Source: a bacterium
GTDB lineage: Bacteria; Bacillota_I; Bacilli_A; RF39; UBA660
DNA length: 6,730 nucleotides
Assembly (NCBI GenBank): GCA_014845975.1
Contig: RKAN01000015.1
Coordinates: 1-6,730 of the forward strand
Direction of reading: 5' to 3'
Shown piece by piece: positions 6,688 to 6,730 of the stretch. Within the stretch, counting starts at the first letter, position 1. Each line of letters starts with the position of its first letter. The notes under the pieces were generated by a model that searched no databases, was not told the origin of the DNA, and was given only the letters and a program-made list of their open reading frames with translations. Position numbers and translations under genes: made by a program.

Positions 6688-6730
6688 ATTTATGCAGTTC
6701 TTATCAAAGTTATAAATATAATATTTTTAA
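6639..6730 (+). CDS. Start of an unidentified gene, 3'-truncated by the window edge
   Basis: A TTG start at 6639 lies 6 nt after GGAGG (6628-6632). The frame stays open to the window end, giving 30 full codons: MKKELRRLKLKKELRR, then YLCSSYQSYKYNIF. The first 16 residues hold two copies of KKELRR because of the tandem repeat. The duplicated TTG at 6666, 6 nt after the second GGAGG (6655-6659), is an equally good start and would give a product nine residues shorter. The sequence visible is too short to identify. In related clusters murG or divIB/ftsQ can follow spoVE, but the residues do not show the MurG N-terminal glycine-rich motif, so I assign no function. The only ATG nearby (6692) leads to a seven-codon ORF in another frame. 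Whether this is a real gene depends on sequence beyond 6730. Confidence 0.5.
   Translation, partial: MKKELRRLKLKKELRRYLCSSYQSYKYNIF

Noticed and set aside
6682..6715. ATG 6692 with a good ribosome site as start of the 3' gene
   Set aside because: The frame stops after seven codons (MQFLSKL), whereas the TTG frame stays open to the window end.

Overview
The window is strongly AT-rich DNA from a low-GC Gram-positive bacterium (Bacillota). The main support is a SpoVD-type class B penicillin-binding protein, MraY and a SpoVE-type SEDS polymerase that closely follow the Bacillus/Clostridium pattern, together with good Shine-Dalgarno sites. All tryptophans are TGG and the genes end in TAA or TAG, so this is the standard bacterial code and not the mycoplasma code. 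A compact, AT-rich gut Bacilli lineage (Erysipelotrichia-like or RF39-like) would fit, but that placement is inference.

Layout, all on the + strand. (1) 2-1294: the 3' part of a large Asn-rich surface protein with parallel beta-helix repeats. Its frame is open from the window edge, so its start lies upstream. (2) 1286-1318: a hairpin plus T-run overlapping its stop codon, likely a terminator. (3) 1346-3253: spoVD, with SxxK, SxN and KTG motifs, one PASTA domain and the redox cysteine pair. (4) 3254-3282: a near-consensus sigma-A promoter starting on the base after the spoVD stop. (5) 3302-4333: a six-TM diguanylate cyclase, followed by its own GNRA-loop hairpin and T9 tract at 4324-4348. (6) 4383-5375: mraY. 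(7) 5413-6498: spoVE. (8) 6499-6730: a short spacer, then a 27-bp tandem repeat that duplicates a ribosome-binding site plus TTG start, at the head of an unidentified gene running off the window.

How they work together: MraY makes lipid I at the membrane. SpoVE (glycosyltransferase) and SpoVD (transpeptidase) form the usual SEDS/class B PBP pair that builds peptidoglycan, in sporulating relatives the spore cortex. The diguanylate cyclase would make c-di-GMP. It sits in the cell-wall cluster with its own promoter and terminator, at a place where Bacillus subtilis has murE. No murE or murD is present between spoVD and spoVE.

The most notable points are the self-contained c-di-GMP unit inside the wall cluster and the duplicated translation-start module at the 3' end. 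No RNA genes, CRISPR arrays or insertion sequences were seen, and no credible minus-strand genes.
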